Shown: positions 36,904 to 47,582, counted from the first letter of the stretch. The stretch is DNA of 64,000 bases from Clostridiales bacterium (GCA_003534295.1 DPDV01000008.1:77659-141658), one strand, 5' to 3'. Numbers and translations are program-made. Notes: generated by a model not told the origin, from the letters alone.

Positions 36904-39130
36904 TTAATTGGTTTTTAATTTATACTGCAATCCTGTATTTCTTTTTTTGCTATCTGTATTTTTTATCATAAATTCTATAATATTCTTATTTCCTATTATT
37001 ATTAAAAGTTTTTTTGCTCTTGTCATTCCTGTGTATAATAGATTTCTTGTTAAAAGCATTGGAGAAGACTGAGATATTGGCATTAATACCACATCAAACT
37101 CACTTCCGTTGTGCCTTATGTACTGTTATAGCGTATGCATGTTCTATTTGGTCCAAGTCTGTATATTGGTACCATGCTACCTTTTCATCGTCGAATTTTA
37201 TTTTTATTTGTTTCTCTGATTCGTTTATTTTTATAATTGTGCCAAATTCTCCATTAAATACTCCGCTTCCATATTCTACTTCATCATTATTTTTTTCCCA
37301 ATAGATATCATAGTTATTTTTTATTTGCATTATTCTATCATTTTCTCTAAAAATTATGTCTCCATATTTTTTCTCTTTCTTCTCTTCTTGGTATGGATTT
37401 ATTTTTTCTTGTAGCAATTTGTTTAATTCTTTTGTTCCAAGTTCTCCTTTTTTTGTAGGTGTTATAACTTGTATACTTTTTAAAAAGTCATAATTACCAT
37501 ATTTTTTTAATCTACCTGTACTTAAAGATATAACATTGTCCAGTATTTTTGTTTTACTATTTTCACTTATATAGAAGAAGTCTTCCAAAATATCTTTTTC
37601 ATATTCTGTACCTATAAAGCTTTTTCCCTCATTTACTTTATGTGAGTTTAATATTATTTTGCTTTTTGCTGCCTGTCTAAAAATTTTATTTAGTACTATT
37701 GTAACTATTGCTTCTGAATTAATTATATCTTTTAATACGTTTCCTGGTCCTACTGATGGCAACTGATCCACATCTCCTACTAGTACTAATTTACTGCCTT
37801 GATAAATGCCCTTTACCAGATAATTCATTAAAAACAAGTCTACCATTGAAACTTCATCTACTATTATAATATCTGCATCTATTGGGGTTATTGCTAAGTC
37901 AGTATTTATATCCTGACTATCATCTGATACTATTTTTCCTAATTCTAGCAGTCTATGTAATGTTTTGGCATCTTCTCCCGTGGTTTCCGACATTCTTTTA
38001 GCTGCTCTACCTGTAGGAGCGCAAAGTACCACCTTTTTTCCTTCTTGCTTATACAATTCTAATATTGTTTTAATTATAGTAGTTTTACCAGTACCTGGTC
38101 CACCTGTAATGACACAAACATTATTATCATTAATTGCTCTAACTGCCTCTAATTGTTTTTCAGATAGTTCTATATCTGAATGCTTTTCTAATGTTTTTAT
38201 TTTTCTGTCAAATCCATTTATTTTTTTTATATTTCTGCCTTCTTTTAAGTTTATTAATTTATTAGCAATATTTTTTTCTGCTTTATAAAATTCTTCTAAG
38301 TAAACCCATTCTTCCAGCTTTTCACCATTTTCTCTTTCTTCTATTATAATTTCATTTTTAGCTTTTAAATTTATTATGTTTTCCTCAACGTACTCTCCGT
38401 TTACACCTAATAAAGTACTAACAAACTGTACCAAATTTTCATATGCCACTGTACTATGTCCGTTATATGTTGAAAGTCTTAAGGCATGCTTTATACCACT
38501 TTTAATTCTTTTGTCATTATTATATTCTATACCTATTCCTAGAGCCATTTTATCAATTTGTGTAAAATCAACTTTGTTTACCAAGTCAACCAATATATAT
38601 GGATTGGCTTCAATTTCTTCTATTGCATTTGTTCCCAATGTTTTATAAATTTTTTCTGCGCTTTGTGGCCCTACTCCAAATTTATCTAAAAATCCAACTA
38701 ATTGCCATATTTCCCAATTTGCTATAAATTCTTCTGCTATACTAATTGCTTTTTCTTCTGTAATTCCTTTAATGTTTGATAGCATTTTAGGCTCAAATTT
38801 AAATATATTTATTGTTTCTTCTCCAAATGTTCCTACTATTTTTTTTGCTGTCGCTGGTCCAATTCCTTTTATAGTTCCATTGGCTAAATATCTTTCTAGT
38901 GCATCTAAAGTCTGTGGCATTATTTTTTCAAATGTTTCTATTTTAAACTGCCTTCCATATTCTTGGTGTTCTATAAACACACCATTAACTTTTAACGTAT
39001 CTCCTGAATTTATAAAAGGCAAATACCCTACCACTGTTGTCTCTTCTTCTGATGTTTTAAAAGTAGCTATTGTATAACTATTAATTTCATTTTTATATAT
39101 TATGTCTTGTACTTCTCCTTTTATTTCCAC
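36904..39130 (-). CDS. recD2: RecD2-type helicase (RecD/TraA), read through a +1 frameshift at CGGA
   Basis: A superfamily 1B 5'-3' DNA helicase. It has an N-terminal OB-like domain and helix-hairpin-helix segments (NGTIKGIGPATAKKIVG, NIKGITEEKAISIAEEF). Walker A is ITGGPGTGKTTIIK, followed by DEVSMVD and GDVDQLPSVGPG. The final motif VHKAQGSEFDVV exists only when the C at 37108 is skipped; unshifted reading stops two codons after the CGG (Gln-Arg-Lys-stop). 2227 bases minus one give 741 residues, the family length. Start is GTG. Motif V/VI residues after the shift (LYTGMTRAKKLL) are perfect, so the second frame is under selection. Confidence 0.92.
37105..37108 (-). other. Putative +1 recoding site CGGA in recD2
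   Basis: Zero frame CAT AAG GCA CAA CGG AAG TGA. Skipping the C gives CAA GGA AGT GAG TTT GAT, the conserved HKAQGSEFD helicase motif (Gly675). The stop codon TGA follows CGG by only one codon. Confidence 0.83.
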
Positions 39131-39193
39131 CTAAATACCTCTTCCTTATAGCTTATTGTTATATTGTAGAACAAGATTTTTTATTGTCAAATA

Positions 39194-41236
39194 CTATATT
39201 TCTATTCTCTTATTAAATTTTTCTTCAATTATATTTCTTATTTTTTTGTTTTTATCACTTGTTAGGTTTGGATCCTCTTGTTGTATTTTTATGGCAATGC
39301 TTTGAACTCTTTTTAATATTTCCATATCTTCAAATAAATTTGCTATTTTGAATTCTGGTATTCCGTGTTGCTTAGTACCAAAAAACTCGCCAGTTCCTCT
39401 TAGTTCTAAGTCTTTTTCTGCTATTACGAACCCGTCATTTGTTTTTTGCATAATTTCCATTCTTTGCTTTGCAACTTGAGTAGTTGTATTATATTTTAAA
39501 ATACAATATGACTGTTTGTCTCCTCTTCCAACACGTCCTCTTAATTGATGAAGTGCAGCCAATCCAAATCTTTCTGCACTTTCTATTATCATAAGTGTTG
39601 CATTTGGCACATTTACACCTACTTCTATTACAGTTGTAGAAATTAATACATTTATTTTTCCCTCTTTAAATTCTTGCATTATCCTTTCTTTTTCTTTTGG
39701 TTTCATTTTTCCGTGTATATATTCTACTCTGTAATCGGTTAAAGTTTTTTTATATTTTTCTGTAGTTTCTATAACAGACTTTGCATTTATTTCTTCATTT
39801 TCTTCTACTAATGGACATACAACATATGCTTGTCTACCATCTTGCAAGTTTTTTAGTATAAATGCATTTATTCTTTCTTCCATACTCTTATTTACTGCAT
39901 ATGTTTCTATCTTCTTTCTATTTGGTGGTAACTCATCTATTATTGATATGTCTAAATCCCCATATAATATAAGTGCTAAAGTCCTAGGTATTGGTGTAGC
40001 GGTCATTACTAAGACATCTGGGTTGTTTCCTTTTGCCACAATTGTTCCTCTTTGTCTTACGCCAAACCTATGTTGCTCATCTGTGACTACTAAACCTAAT
40101 TTGTTAAATTCTACATCTTCAACTAGAAGTGAATGGGTTCCTATTAAAATATCTATTTCGCCACTTTTTATCTTGTCTAATATTTCTTTTCTTTTCTTCT
40201 TACTAGTTCCACCTAATAATATTTCACATTTTATGTTATACTGGTTCAATATTTTGTTAAATTCTTCTAAATGCTGTGAAGCAAGTATTGCTGTTGGTGC
40301 CATTATCGCTACTTGATATCCACTTTTTACAGCTTTATATGCCGCAATAATTGATACTATAGTTTTACCAGAACCCACATCGCCTTGCAGTAGTCTATTC
40401 ATTGGTTTACTTTTTTCCATATCTCCATCTATTTCTTCTAGCACTCGCAACTGTGCTTTTGTTAATTTAAATGGCAGTTCATTTATTACATTTGACATTT
40501 TTACTGTTTCAGGAAAGCTTATTCCTTCATCTTGTGTATTTTCTTTCTTTAAATTCAATAAAGCTATTTGCATTCCCAAGAGTTCTTCAAAAACAAGTCT
40601 TGTGCGTGCTTTTTGGTATTCTTCAAAATCTTTTGGAAAATGTATTTGTTTAATTGCATTATTTAAATCTAGTAGGTTATATTCTTTTAGTAAATATTCT
40701 GGTAAAGTTTCCTCCAAATTTTCATTAATCAACGAAAGTCCATTTTCTATTGCTCTTCTTATACTCCCTTGTGTCAAACTGTATGTAGAAGGATAAATAG
40801 GTATTATCTTTCCCGTGTTTTTATTTGTTTCATTATTGTCAAATACAGGATTTAATATTTCTATTTTTCCATATTTTACAGATGCTTTTCCAAAAAAACT
40901 ATATTTGCATCCTATCTCAAATTTACCCTTTAAATATTTTTGATTAAACCAAGAAATAACACAACTTCCTGTTTCATCTCTGACAATTAGTTTTTCTATA
41001 ACCATATTTTTTCTTATTCTTACTTCTGATATCTTAGAAATTGTAATTGCCTCAATTAAAGCTTCTTCTCCATCAACAAGCTGTGATATCTTTTTGGGCT
41101 TACTTCTGTCTTCATAATCTCTTGGAAAATATGTAATTAAATCTTCTAATGTGTATATATTCAACTTTTGTAGCAGTGCCGCTCTTTGCGGTCCTACACC
41201 TTTTATATATTGAACACTTTGCTTCAAATCTATCAT
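39194..41236 (-). CDS. recG: ATP-dependent DNA helicase RecG
   Basis: About 680 residues. It has a wedge OB domain, Walker A LLQGDVGSGKTIVSI, DEQHRFGVRQR, TATPIPRTLAL and the C-terminal helicase half with HQLRGRVGRGDKQSYC. It remodels stalled forks and Holliday junctions. The start at 41236 is preferred because GGAG lies seven bases upstream. A TTG 12 codons earlier gives a longer reading without a clear ribosome site. It lies upstream of recD2. Confidence 0.96.
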   Translation of the reverse strand: MIDLKQSVQYIKGVGPQRAALLQKLNIYTLEDLITYFPRDYEDRSKPKKISQLVDGEEALIEAITISKISEVRIRKNMVIEKLIVRDETGSCVISWFNQKYLKGKFEIGCKYSFFGKASVKYGKIEILNPVFDNNETNKNTGKIIPIYPSTYSLTQGSIRRAIENGLSLINENLEETLPEYLLKEYNLLDLNNAIKQIHFPKDFEEYQKARTRLVFEELLGMQIALLNLKKENTQDEGISFPETVKMSNVINELPFKLTKAQLRVLEEIDGDMEKSKPMNRLLQGDVGSGKTIVSIIAAYKAVKSGYQVAIMAPTAILASQHLEEFNKILNQYNIKCEILLGGTSKKKRKEILDKIKSGEIDILIGTHSLLVEDVEFNKLGLVVTDEQHRFGVRQRGTIVAKGNNPDVLVMTATPIPRTLALILYGDLDISIIDELPPNRKKIETYAVNKSMEERINAFILKNLQDGRQAYVVCPLVEENEEINAKSVIETTEKYKKTLTDYRVEYIHGKMKPKEKERIMQEFKEGKINVLISTTVIEVGVNVPNATLMIIESAERFGLAALHQLRGRVGRGDKQSYCILKYNTTTQVAKQRMEIMQKTNDGFVIAEKDLELRGTGEFFGTKQHGIPEFKIANLFEDMEILKRVQSIAIKIQQEDPNLTSDKNKKIRNIIEEKFNKRIEI

Positions 41237-41387
41237 TTTATTCTCCATTTTACAAATCTTTGTTCTACCCAATTATATCAAATAGTTTTCCTAAACACAA
41301 GAATTATAGTGTATTTTTTATATTAAAAAATAATTCTTCGTCAAATAGTTATTATATGGTGAATATATTTTAGCCTTTGTTGAATAT

Positions 41388-41452
41388 GCAATTAAGGGAT
41401 GTCCCAAATTGTGCATTTTGGACATTTAGGGACTGTCCCCAATTGGTCATTT
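41388..41452. repeat. Dispersed repeat family B, copy 1
   Basis: AATTAAGGGATGTCCCAAATT ... GGGACTGTCCCCAATTGG. It is placed exactly at the 3' end of pheT, so that the pheT stop lies at its edge. Related copies are at 49463-49531 and 61848-61905. Confidence 0.75.
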
Positions 41453-43810
41453 TCTTATTTCTGCTCCGTTTTTTGTTAGGTTTGCTATTATTTTTTCTAA
41501 TATGTTGTTTATTTCTTCATCTGTTAATGTTCTATCATTTGCTCCAAATTCTAATGAATATGCTATACTTTTTTTGTTTTCTTCTATACCTTTACCGGTG
41601 TATACGTCAAATACCTCTGTATTTAATAGTAATGAACCTGCTGATTTTTTTATTAGTGTTGCTATTTCTTGTGCTTCTACTTCCTTGTTTGTTATAATTG
41701 CTAAATCTTTTTTTATGCTTGGGTATTTTGAAATTTCCTTATATTTCATTTTGCCCACTTTTTTTGCCAACAGTTTTTCTAGATTTATTTCAAATACGTA
41801 TACATTTTCTTTTACTTTTTGAGGATGTATTTTTCCAATTATACCAACAATATCATTATTTACAGAAATTAATGCTGATTGTCCTGGGTGTAACTCTTTT
41901 GGCAAGTTTTCTTTTATTACAAAACTATACCTGTTTCCATAACCTAAATAGTCTAATAATTCTTCCACTATTCCTTTTATAATATAAAAGTCTACTTGTT
42001 TTTTTTCTATTCCTAAATAATAATTACCTGTCATTAATCCTGCTATTTTGTTTTCTTCTCCATATTCCTCGTCTTTTTTATAAAATGTTTTTCCTATTTC
42101 AAAGATACATACGTCTTTGTTATAATGTGATTTGTTATATTCATATATTTTTAGTAAAGAAGGTATTATGCTATGTCTTAATGCATTTCTTTCTTCTGTC
42201 ATTGGTGCTAATAATTTTACAACTTCTGGGTTATCTGTGGTAAAATCGTTTGCTTCTTTTTCATTTACTAATACATATGAAAGTGTTTCGTTTAACCCTA
42301 AGTCTATTAATTTATTTCTAATTTGTCTTTTTGTTTTATCATAACTTCCAAGTTTTGTTGGAGTCATTGGAAGTTTTCCCTTTATGTTATTTACCCCATA
42401 TATACGGCCAACTTCCTCTATTAGGTCTTCTTTAATATTAACATCTATTCTTCTTCTAGGTACTTCTACTATTATTTTTTCTTCTTTTTCTTCATAGCCA
42501 AATCCTAGTCTTTCAAATATATCCAATACATCTTTTTTTGATATATCTGAACCTAGTAATGAGTTTATATTATTATAGGTAATTTCTATTTTTTTATTAG
42601 ACAAGTCCGTGGTATCATATTTCTCTAATCCTCCAACTATTTCTGCTCCTGCATATTTTTGCAATAAATTGCAAGATCTTTCTATTGCCATATATGTCCT
42701 ATTTGGATCTAATCCTTTTTCAAATCTATTACTTGCTTCACTTCTTAGTATTTCCTTTGATGTCATTCTTATTTTTACTGGGTTAAAAATAGCAGATTCT
42801 ATTATAATATTTTTTGTATTTGTTGTTACTTCTGTTTCTAAGCCTCCCATTACACCAGCTAATCCTATTGCTTTTTCTCCATCAGATATAACAATGTTTT
42901 CTTCTGATAAGATTCTCTCTATTCCATCTAGTGTAGTTAGCTTTTCTCCATTTTTCGCCATCCTTACTTCAAGTCTTCCTTTTAATGTATCTGCGTCATA
43001 AAAATGTAATGGTTGACCTGTTTCCAACATTACATAATTGCTTATGTCTACAACATTATTAATTGGTCTTATTCCAGAAGCTATCAATCTATTTTTTATA
43101 AATTCTGGGCTTTCTTTTATTGTTACATTTTCAACTTTTTTTACTAGTAACATCGAACAATTTTCTGTTTCTACTTTTATATTAAATTCATCAGTTATAT
43201 TTCTGTTATTTTCATCATATTGTAAATCTATATTTTTTACCTTTTTATTATATATTGCTGCAACTTCATGTGCCATACCAAGTACACTTAATAAGTCGCC
43301 TCTATTTGCTGTTAACTCAAAGTCTATAATTTCGTCATCCATTTTTAAATATTTTATTGGGTCTTCTCCAACAGGTGCTTCTTGCGGTAATTCATGTATA
43401 CCTTCTTTATCCTCTGGACTCAAAAATTTACTTTCCAAGCCCAATTCTGCCATAGAACATAGCATTCCATTAGATTCTTCTCCACGTATTTTTCCTGCTT
43501 TTATAGTAATTCCTCCTGGCAGATTTGCTCCTGGTAATGCAACTATTACTTTTAATCCTTTTCTTACATTTGGAGCTCCACATACTATTGGTAATACTTG
43601 CTCTCCTACATTTACTTTACATATATGTAAATGGTCAGAATCTGGATGTGGCTCACATTCTAGCACTTCCCCTATTACTAAATTTGTAGCATTTATTAAT
43701 TTCTCTGCAGAATCATATTCGTTGCCTATATTTGTCATGTCTTCTGCCAATTTTTTTGTGTCTACATCTATATCAACATAATCTTTCAAAAAATTAATGC
43801 TTAATTTCAT
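41447..43810 (-). CDS. pheT: Phenylalanyl-tRNA synthetase beta subunit
   Basis: About 787 residues. It has a tRNA-binding OB domain at the N-terminus (NLVIGEVLECEPHPDSDHLHICKVN), B3/B4 editing region, B5 domain and a catalytic-like core. The C-terminal FDX-ACB anticodon domain is YKEISKYPSIKKDLAII...DRTLTDEEIN. It forms the (alpha-beta)2 enzyme with PheS. The start at 43810 has AAGGA-type sequence at better spacing than an ATG three codons earlier, which touches its ribosome site. It overlaps pheS by 17 bp. Confidence 0.96.
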   Translation of the reverse strand: MKLSINFLKDYVDIDVDTKKLAEDMTNIGNEYDSAEKLINATNLVIGEVLECEPHPDSDHLHICKVNVGEQVLPIVCGAPNVRKGLKVIVALPGANLPGGITIKAGKIRGEESNGMLCSMAELGLESKFLSPEDKEGIHELPQEAPVGEDPIKYLKMDDEIIDFELTANRGDLLSVLGMAHEVAAIYNKKVKNIDLQYDENNRNITDEFNIKVETENCSMLLVKKVENVTIKESPEFIKNRLIASGIRPINNVVDISNYVMLETGQPLHFYDADTLKGRLEVRMAKNGEKLTTLDGIERILSEENIVISDGEKAIGLAGVMGGLETEVTTNTKNIIIESAIFNPVKIRMTSKEILRSEASNRFEKGLDPNRTYMAIERSCNLLQKYAGAEIVGGLEKYDTTDLSNKKIEITYNNINSLLGSDISKKDVLDIFERLGFGYEEKEEKIIVEVPRRRIDVNIKEDLIEEVGRIYGVNNIKGKLPMTPTKLGSYDKTKRQIRNKLIDLGLNETLSYVLVNEKEANDFTTDNPEVVKLLAPMTEERNALRHSIIPSLLKIYEYNKSHYNKDVCIFEIGKTFYKKDEEYGEENKIAGLMTGNYYLGIEKKQVDFYIIKGIVEELLDYLGYGNRYSFVIKENLPKELHPGQSALISVNNDIVGIIGKIHPQKVKENVYVFEINLEKLLAKKVGKMKYKEISKYPSIKKDLAIITNKEVEAQEIATLIKKSAGSLLLNTEVFDVYTGKGIEENKKSIAYSLEFGANDRTLTDEEINNILEKIIANLTKNGAEIRK

Positions 43811-44849
43811 TTCCTTCATCCTTTCTGTCGAATTGACTTAAAAATTTTACGTCATTTGTATATAACAAACGAATATCTGTAATTCCATATTTAAACATGG
43901 CTAGCCTATCTAATCCTGTTCCAAATGCAAAACCTGTATATATTTCTGGGTTATATCCGTTCATTTTTAATACATTTGGATGGACCATACCAGAACCTAA
44001 TATTTCTATCCATCCTGTTTGTTTGCAAAGATTGCATCCTTTACCTCCACACTTAAAACAACTAACATCTATTTCATAAGATGGTTCTGTAAATGGAAAA
44101 TAACTTGGTCTAAATCTCAATTCTGAATTTTCTCCTAACATTTTTTTAACAAATATTTCCAATGTTCCTTTTAAGTCTGCCAAAGATATATTTTTGTCAA
44201 TTACTAGTCCCTCTACTTGACCAAATTGATGTGAATGTGTTGCATCATCATCTCTTCTATATGTTTTTCCTGGGCATATCATACGTATTGGTGTTTTTTC
44301 TGTGTTTGCCATCATTGTCCTTGCTTGAACAGAAGATGTTTGAGTTCTTAATAAATATTCAGATGTTACATAAAAGCTATCTTGCATATCTCTTGCAGGA
44401 TGACCTTTTGGTAGGTTCAATCTTTCAAAGCAATATTCGTCTGTCTCTAATTCTGGTCCATCAACCACATCATATCCCATAGAAACAAATATATCTTCTA
44501 CTTCTTCTATGATTCTATTAACAGGATGTTTGCTACCCCTTCTTATTTTTGTACTTGGCAATGTAATATCAATTTTTTCTGTTTTTAACTTTTCTTCCAT
44601 TTCCTTATTTTTTAGTTCTTCTTCTTTTTGTTTTAAAATAAGTTCTATTTTTTCTCTTACTTCATTTACTAAGCTTCCTATTATTGGTCTTTCTTCTGGC
44701 GAAAGTCCTCCCATGCCTCTTAAAATGGCTGTAAGTTCGCCCTTCTTTCCCAAATATTTTACTTTTGTTTCTTCTAATGCTTTAACATCTTGAGAAAGAC
44801 TAATTTCTTCTATTGCGTTATTTTGAATTTGTTTAATTTGCTCTTCCAT
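43794..44849 (-). CDS. pheS: Phenylalanyl-tRNA synthetase alpha subunit
   Basis: A 351-residue catalytic subunit. It has an N-terminal coiled coil, then class II motifs: HPVNRIIEEVEDIFVSMGYD, FYVTSEYLLRTQTSSVQARTM, FRPSYFPFTEPS and GFAFGTGLDRLAMFKYGI. A Zn-like Cys cluster (CFKCGGKGCNLCKQTGW) is present. It charges tRNA-Phe. A T-box leader precedes it, so the operon responds to uncharged tRNA-Phe. Confidence 0.97.
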   Translation of the reverse strand: MEEQIKQIQNNAIEEISLSQDVKALEETKVKYLGKKGELTAILRGMGGLSPEERPIIGSLVNEVREKIELILKQKEEELKNKEMEEKLKTEKIDITLPSTKIRRGSKHPVNRIIEEVEDIFVSMGYDVVDGPELETDEYCFERLNLPKGHPARDMQDSFYVTSEYLLRTQTSSVQARTMMANTEKTPIRMICPGKTYRRDDDATHSHQFGQVEGLVIDKNISLADLKGTLEIFVKKMLGENSELRFRPSYFPFTEPSYEIDVSCFKCGGKGCNLCKQTGWIEILGSGMVHPNVLKMNGYNPEIYTGFAFGTGLDRLAMFKYGITDIRLLYTNDVKFLSQFDRKDEGNEIKH

Positions 44850-44904
44850 AATATTTTCCTTTCCTTTAATAATAATTGTTAGTATTCCACATATTTTATA
44901 CTAT

Positions 44905-45165
44905 TCAAAAAACCAGTTCTATCCCTGTTAGGACGAACTGGCTCGTGGTACCACCTAATTTTGTTAATAATTAACCTCTAAGCTATAACGTAGCAATCGT
45001 TTGCTCCTACTTATTTTCAAAGCAAAACCAAAAAAGTGAATTTTCTGTAAAAAAATATATAATGGTTTTCAGCTTCCCCATTTTCTCTAAAATATACTTT
45101 ACTTTTTACATACTTTGCTTTTTTAATGGCATCTATCTAAATACTCTTATATATTACCACATCTG
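44905..45165 (-). promoter_or_regulatory. T-box leader of pheST
   Basis: Minus strand shows the T-box core AGGTGGTACCACG (44945-44957) and then a terminator stem CCAGTTCGTCC ... GGATAGAACTGG with TTTTTTG (44907-44941). The T-box can pair with the left arm to form the antiterminator. The specifier loop was not fixed by eye, but context predicts a TTC codon for Phe. Confidence 0.9.
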
Positions 45166-45263
45166 CAAACCTAATTCAATAGTTTAGGTAAATAAATTAC
45201 TCATAATACAACCTCTATGCGAATACAATTTAACAAATGTAATTCGTATAGGGGGTTTTTCAT

Positions 45264-45524
45264 TTGGGTAAATTTTACATAGAAGAACGTGCTGTAGATT
45301 TAGCACATTATATTATAGATACTGGAGATACTGTAAGAGGTGCTGCTAAAAAGTTTGGTATTTCTAAGAGTACAGTACACAAAGATGTAAGCGAAAGATT
45401 AAAAAAAATAAACCCTGCTTTATTTTTAGAAGTTAGAACAATTTTGGATGAAAACAAAGCTGAAAGGCACATACGTGGCGGCATGGCAACCAAATTAAAA
45501 TATAGTCATAAGTCTAATATATGA
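45264..45524 (+). CDS. spoIIID: Sporulation transcriptional regulator SpoIIID
   Basis: An 86-residue protein with EERAVDLAHYIIDTGDTVRGAAKKFGISKSTVHKDVSERL, the SpoIIID helix-turn-helix, and a basic C-terminus. It acts in the mother cell after engulfment, adjusting sigma-E and sigma-K genes. Start is TTG with AGGGGG eight bases upstream. One of the few plus-strand genes; it runs alone between the pheS T-box and a terminator. Confidence 0.96.
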   Translation: MGKFYIEERAVDLAHYIIDTGDTVRGAAKKFGISKSTVHKDVSERLKKINPALFLEVRTILDENKAERHIRGGMATKLKYSHKSNI

Positions 45525-45525
45525 C

Positions 45526-45560
45526 AAAAGAAACTGCCTAAACAGTTTCTTTTATTTTTT
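45526..45560. terminator. Terminator shared by spoIIID and the zinc-ribbon gene
   Basis: AAAGAAACTG-CCTAAA-CAGTTTCTTTTATTTTTT. Strong stem with U-tract on the plus side and A-rich opposite, so it can end both convergent transcripts. Confidence 0.85.
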
Positions 45561-45561
45561 A

Positions 45562-45726
45562 CTAGTTGTTTCTAAAGTTATTTCTGCTTTGTTTTCTTGC
45601 TTTTCTGCATTCTGGGCATCTTTGTGGTTCATTTGTAAAACCTTTTTCAGCATAAAATGCTTGTTCACCTTCAGTGAAAACAAACTCTGCTCCACAGTCT
45701 TTGCATACTAATGTTTTATCTGCCAT
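45562..45726 (-). CDS. Small zinc-ribbon protein (54 residues)
   Basis: Reads MADKTLVCKDCGAEFVFTEG, then EQAFYAEKGFTNEPQRCPEC and a basic tail RKARKQSRNNFRNN. Two CxxC pairs 28 residues apart form a zinc ribbon of the widespread zf_Tbcl-like type. GGAGG is upstream. Probably a nucleic-acid or ribosome-associated protein. It is convergent with spoIIID. Confidence 0.85.
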   Translation of the reverse strand: MADKTLVCKDCGAEFVFTEGEQAFYAEKGFTNEPQRCPECRKARKQSRNNFRNN

Positions 45727-45901
45727 AATGTGTTACCTCCTTCTTATTTTTTGACATTTAATATTTTTGACACATTGACACTTTTTTGTTAAAAAAGAAG
45801 GAAATAGTCCACAAAATAATTAAATTCAATTTAAGCTTTTTTTAAAGCCACAATTAGTATAACATAAACCTATTAATAAAACAACTAAAATTTTTATTTT
45901 T

Positions 45902-46678
45902 TTACGATCCGGTTGATTTATACTTCCTTATTCCTATATTCCATATTATATAACATGGAATAATAAATAGAGTTGAAATTATTGGAAAAAATATATACAT
46001 TTTATTGTTTGTTCTTCCTATTATGTACAAAAATGGGTAATAATCAACCAATGCTAAGGGCAATATATATGTAAAAAAATCTTTAACCCATTTATGATAT
46101 ATATCCAAGGGATATTGTGTTAAATCTCTTGCACCATCTGTAAATATGTTTGTTATTTCCAACCCCTGCGTAGTAAAAAACGTTATCCCTGCTTTAAGTA
46201 CAAATAGTGCTGAATATATTATAGTTGTACCCACTGCCATTAATATTAAAGTAACTATTTTATCAGTTGTCCATAAAGAAGGATTTTTGCTTATTACCCA
46301 AATTGCAATTGCTATTGATATTATACATCTTCCAAATTTTGAAAACTCCATTTTTATTCCTAATATCTGTAAAATAAGATTCCTAGGCCTTACCAAAGCT
46401 CTATCAAATTCTCCATTTGAAATCATTTTGTCAAACTGGTCAAATGCTCTGAAAAAACATTCTGCAATTGAAAATCCTAAAAAAGAAATAGCAAAACAAA
46501 TTAAAACTTCATCAAATGTATATCCATTAACATTACCAAATTTATTGAATAAAAACATTATTGCTAAAAGAGAAAATATTGATGTGGCTGTTTGTCCAAA
46601 GCAAGATATTATAAATGTTTTCCTATATTCAAGTATTGATTTTAATTGCATAGAAAAATATTGTAAATATAATTTCAA
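45902..46678 (-). CDS. ABC-2 type exporter permease (DUF990-like)
   Basis: About 258 residues with six hydrophobic helices and the conserved loop NGEFDRALVRPRNLILQILGIK seen in ABC2_membrane_6/DUF990 permeases. The best start is a TTG with AGGAGG eight bases upstream; a longer reading from 46699 overlaps its neighbour. Forms an exporter with 46692-47555 and the ATPase 47583-48555. Substrate unknown. Confidence 0.85.
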   Translation of the reverse strand: MKLYLQYFSMQLKSILEYRKTFIISCFGQTATSIFSLLAIMFLFNKFGNVNGYTFDEVLICFAISFLGFSIAECFFRAFDQFDKMISNGEFDRALVRPRNLILQILGIKMEFSKFGRCIISIAIAIWVISKNPSLWTTDKIVTLILMAVGTTIIYSALFVLKAGITFFTTQGLEITNIFTDGARDLTQYPLDIYHKWVKDFFTYILPLALVDYYPFLYIIGRTNNKMYIFFPIISTLFIIPCYIIWNIGIRKYKSTGS

Positions 46679-46691
46679 TTTACATCCCCTC

Positions 46692-47555
46692 CTAACCACC
46701 TTGTACTACTATTTTTGAAAGTTGTCTATTCATTAGTTTTTTTCCTAGTATAGTTAAAACTATTAACCACAATATTTGTAGCACTATTATTTTAAATATT
46801 TCTTGTCCATCTGCTATATATCCATTATATATGTTAAATGACACATTTTCCATATAATAAAATGGCGTTAATTTTAATATTTTTACCATATAGTCCGGCA
46901 TAAAAGCTATTGGTATTGCAGCTCCTGTGCAAAATTCCATTATAAGCCTGAATGTAAGTTTTATTCCTTGTGAAGTATTTGCCTTCATTACTGCTATATA
47001 CATTATCATTACATATGCTAATATTAACCCCAATGATAATATTAATGTTATTAAAAATAAAATAAATGCTCCAAAATTAACTGGTGCAGTTAATCTGTAT
47101 TGATTAAAAAAAGGCATTGCACAAATCACAAATATTGGTAATGCTCTTAATGAAACTGCTGCTATCTTTTTTCCCAATGTTTTCGCGTGCCATATATAGT
47201 ATAAGCTTACAGGCTTTACCAACTCTATTGATATTCCACCTGTTCGACACATTTCTATAACATCTTTGTCAACAGAACTAAAGCTAAATATTAAAAGGAA
47301 AGCCTGATGTAGCCATATATATGTACACATTTGTGGAATAGTATATGTATTAGCACTTCCATTATTTAAAAAAGAAGTATATAACATTATAAGCATTCCA
47401 CCCCAAGCAAATTGTGTTAGTATCCCTGAAAATGCTGCTAGTTTGTATTGTATTTCGTTTAAAAACTTAATTCTAAAATATGCTAAATAAATTTTTATCT
47501 TCTGAATAACATTTATATAATTTCTTAAAAATTTTATTTTCTTTGAACTCATCAT
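46692..47555 (-). CDS. ABC-2 type exporter permease
   Basis: A 287-residue integral membrane protein with about six helices. It includes the loop DVIEMCRTGGISIELVKPVSLYYIWHAKTLGKK, which resembles the corresponding loop of its partner permease, so the two are paralogous halves of one heterodimeric pore. It follows the ATPase gene by 27 bp and precedes the second permease. Confidence 0.85.
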   Translation of the reverse strand: MMSSKKIKFLRNYINVIQKIKIYLAYFRIKFLNEIQYKLAAFSGILTQFAWGGMLIMLYTSFLNNGSANTYTIPQMCTYIWLHQAFLLIFSFSSVDKDVIEMCRTGGISIELVKPVSLYYIWHAKTLGKKIAAVSLRALPIFVICAMPFFNQYRLTAPVNFGAFILFLITLILSLGLILAYVMIMYIAVMKANTSQGIKLTFRLIMEFCTGAAIPIAFMPDYMVKILKLTPFYYMENVSFNIYNGYIADGQEIFKIIVLQILWLIVLTILGKKLMNRQLSKIVVQGG

Positions 47556-47582
47556 AAAAAATATCTCCTTTCTCTTATTTCA

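Noticed and set aside
37086..37130. A prfB-like stop-codon frameshift at recD2 (TGA close to the site)
   Set aside because: The TGA is one codon beyond the CGG rather than in the shift position, and no CTT-type slippery codon or Shine-Dalgarno at three bases is present. The other four sites have no nearby stop in common.
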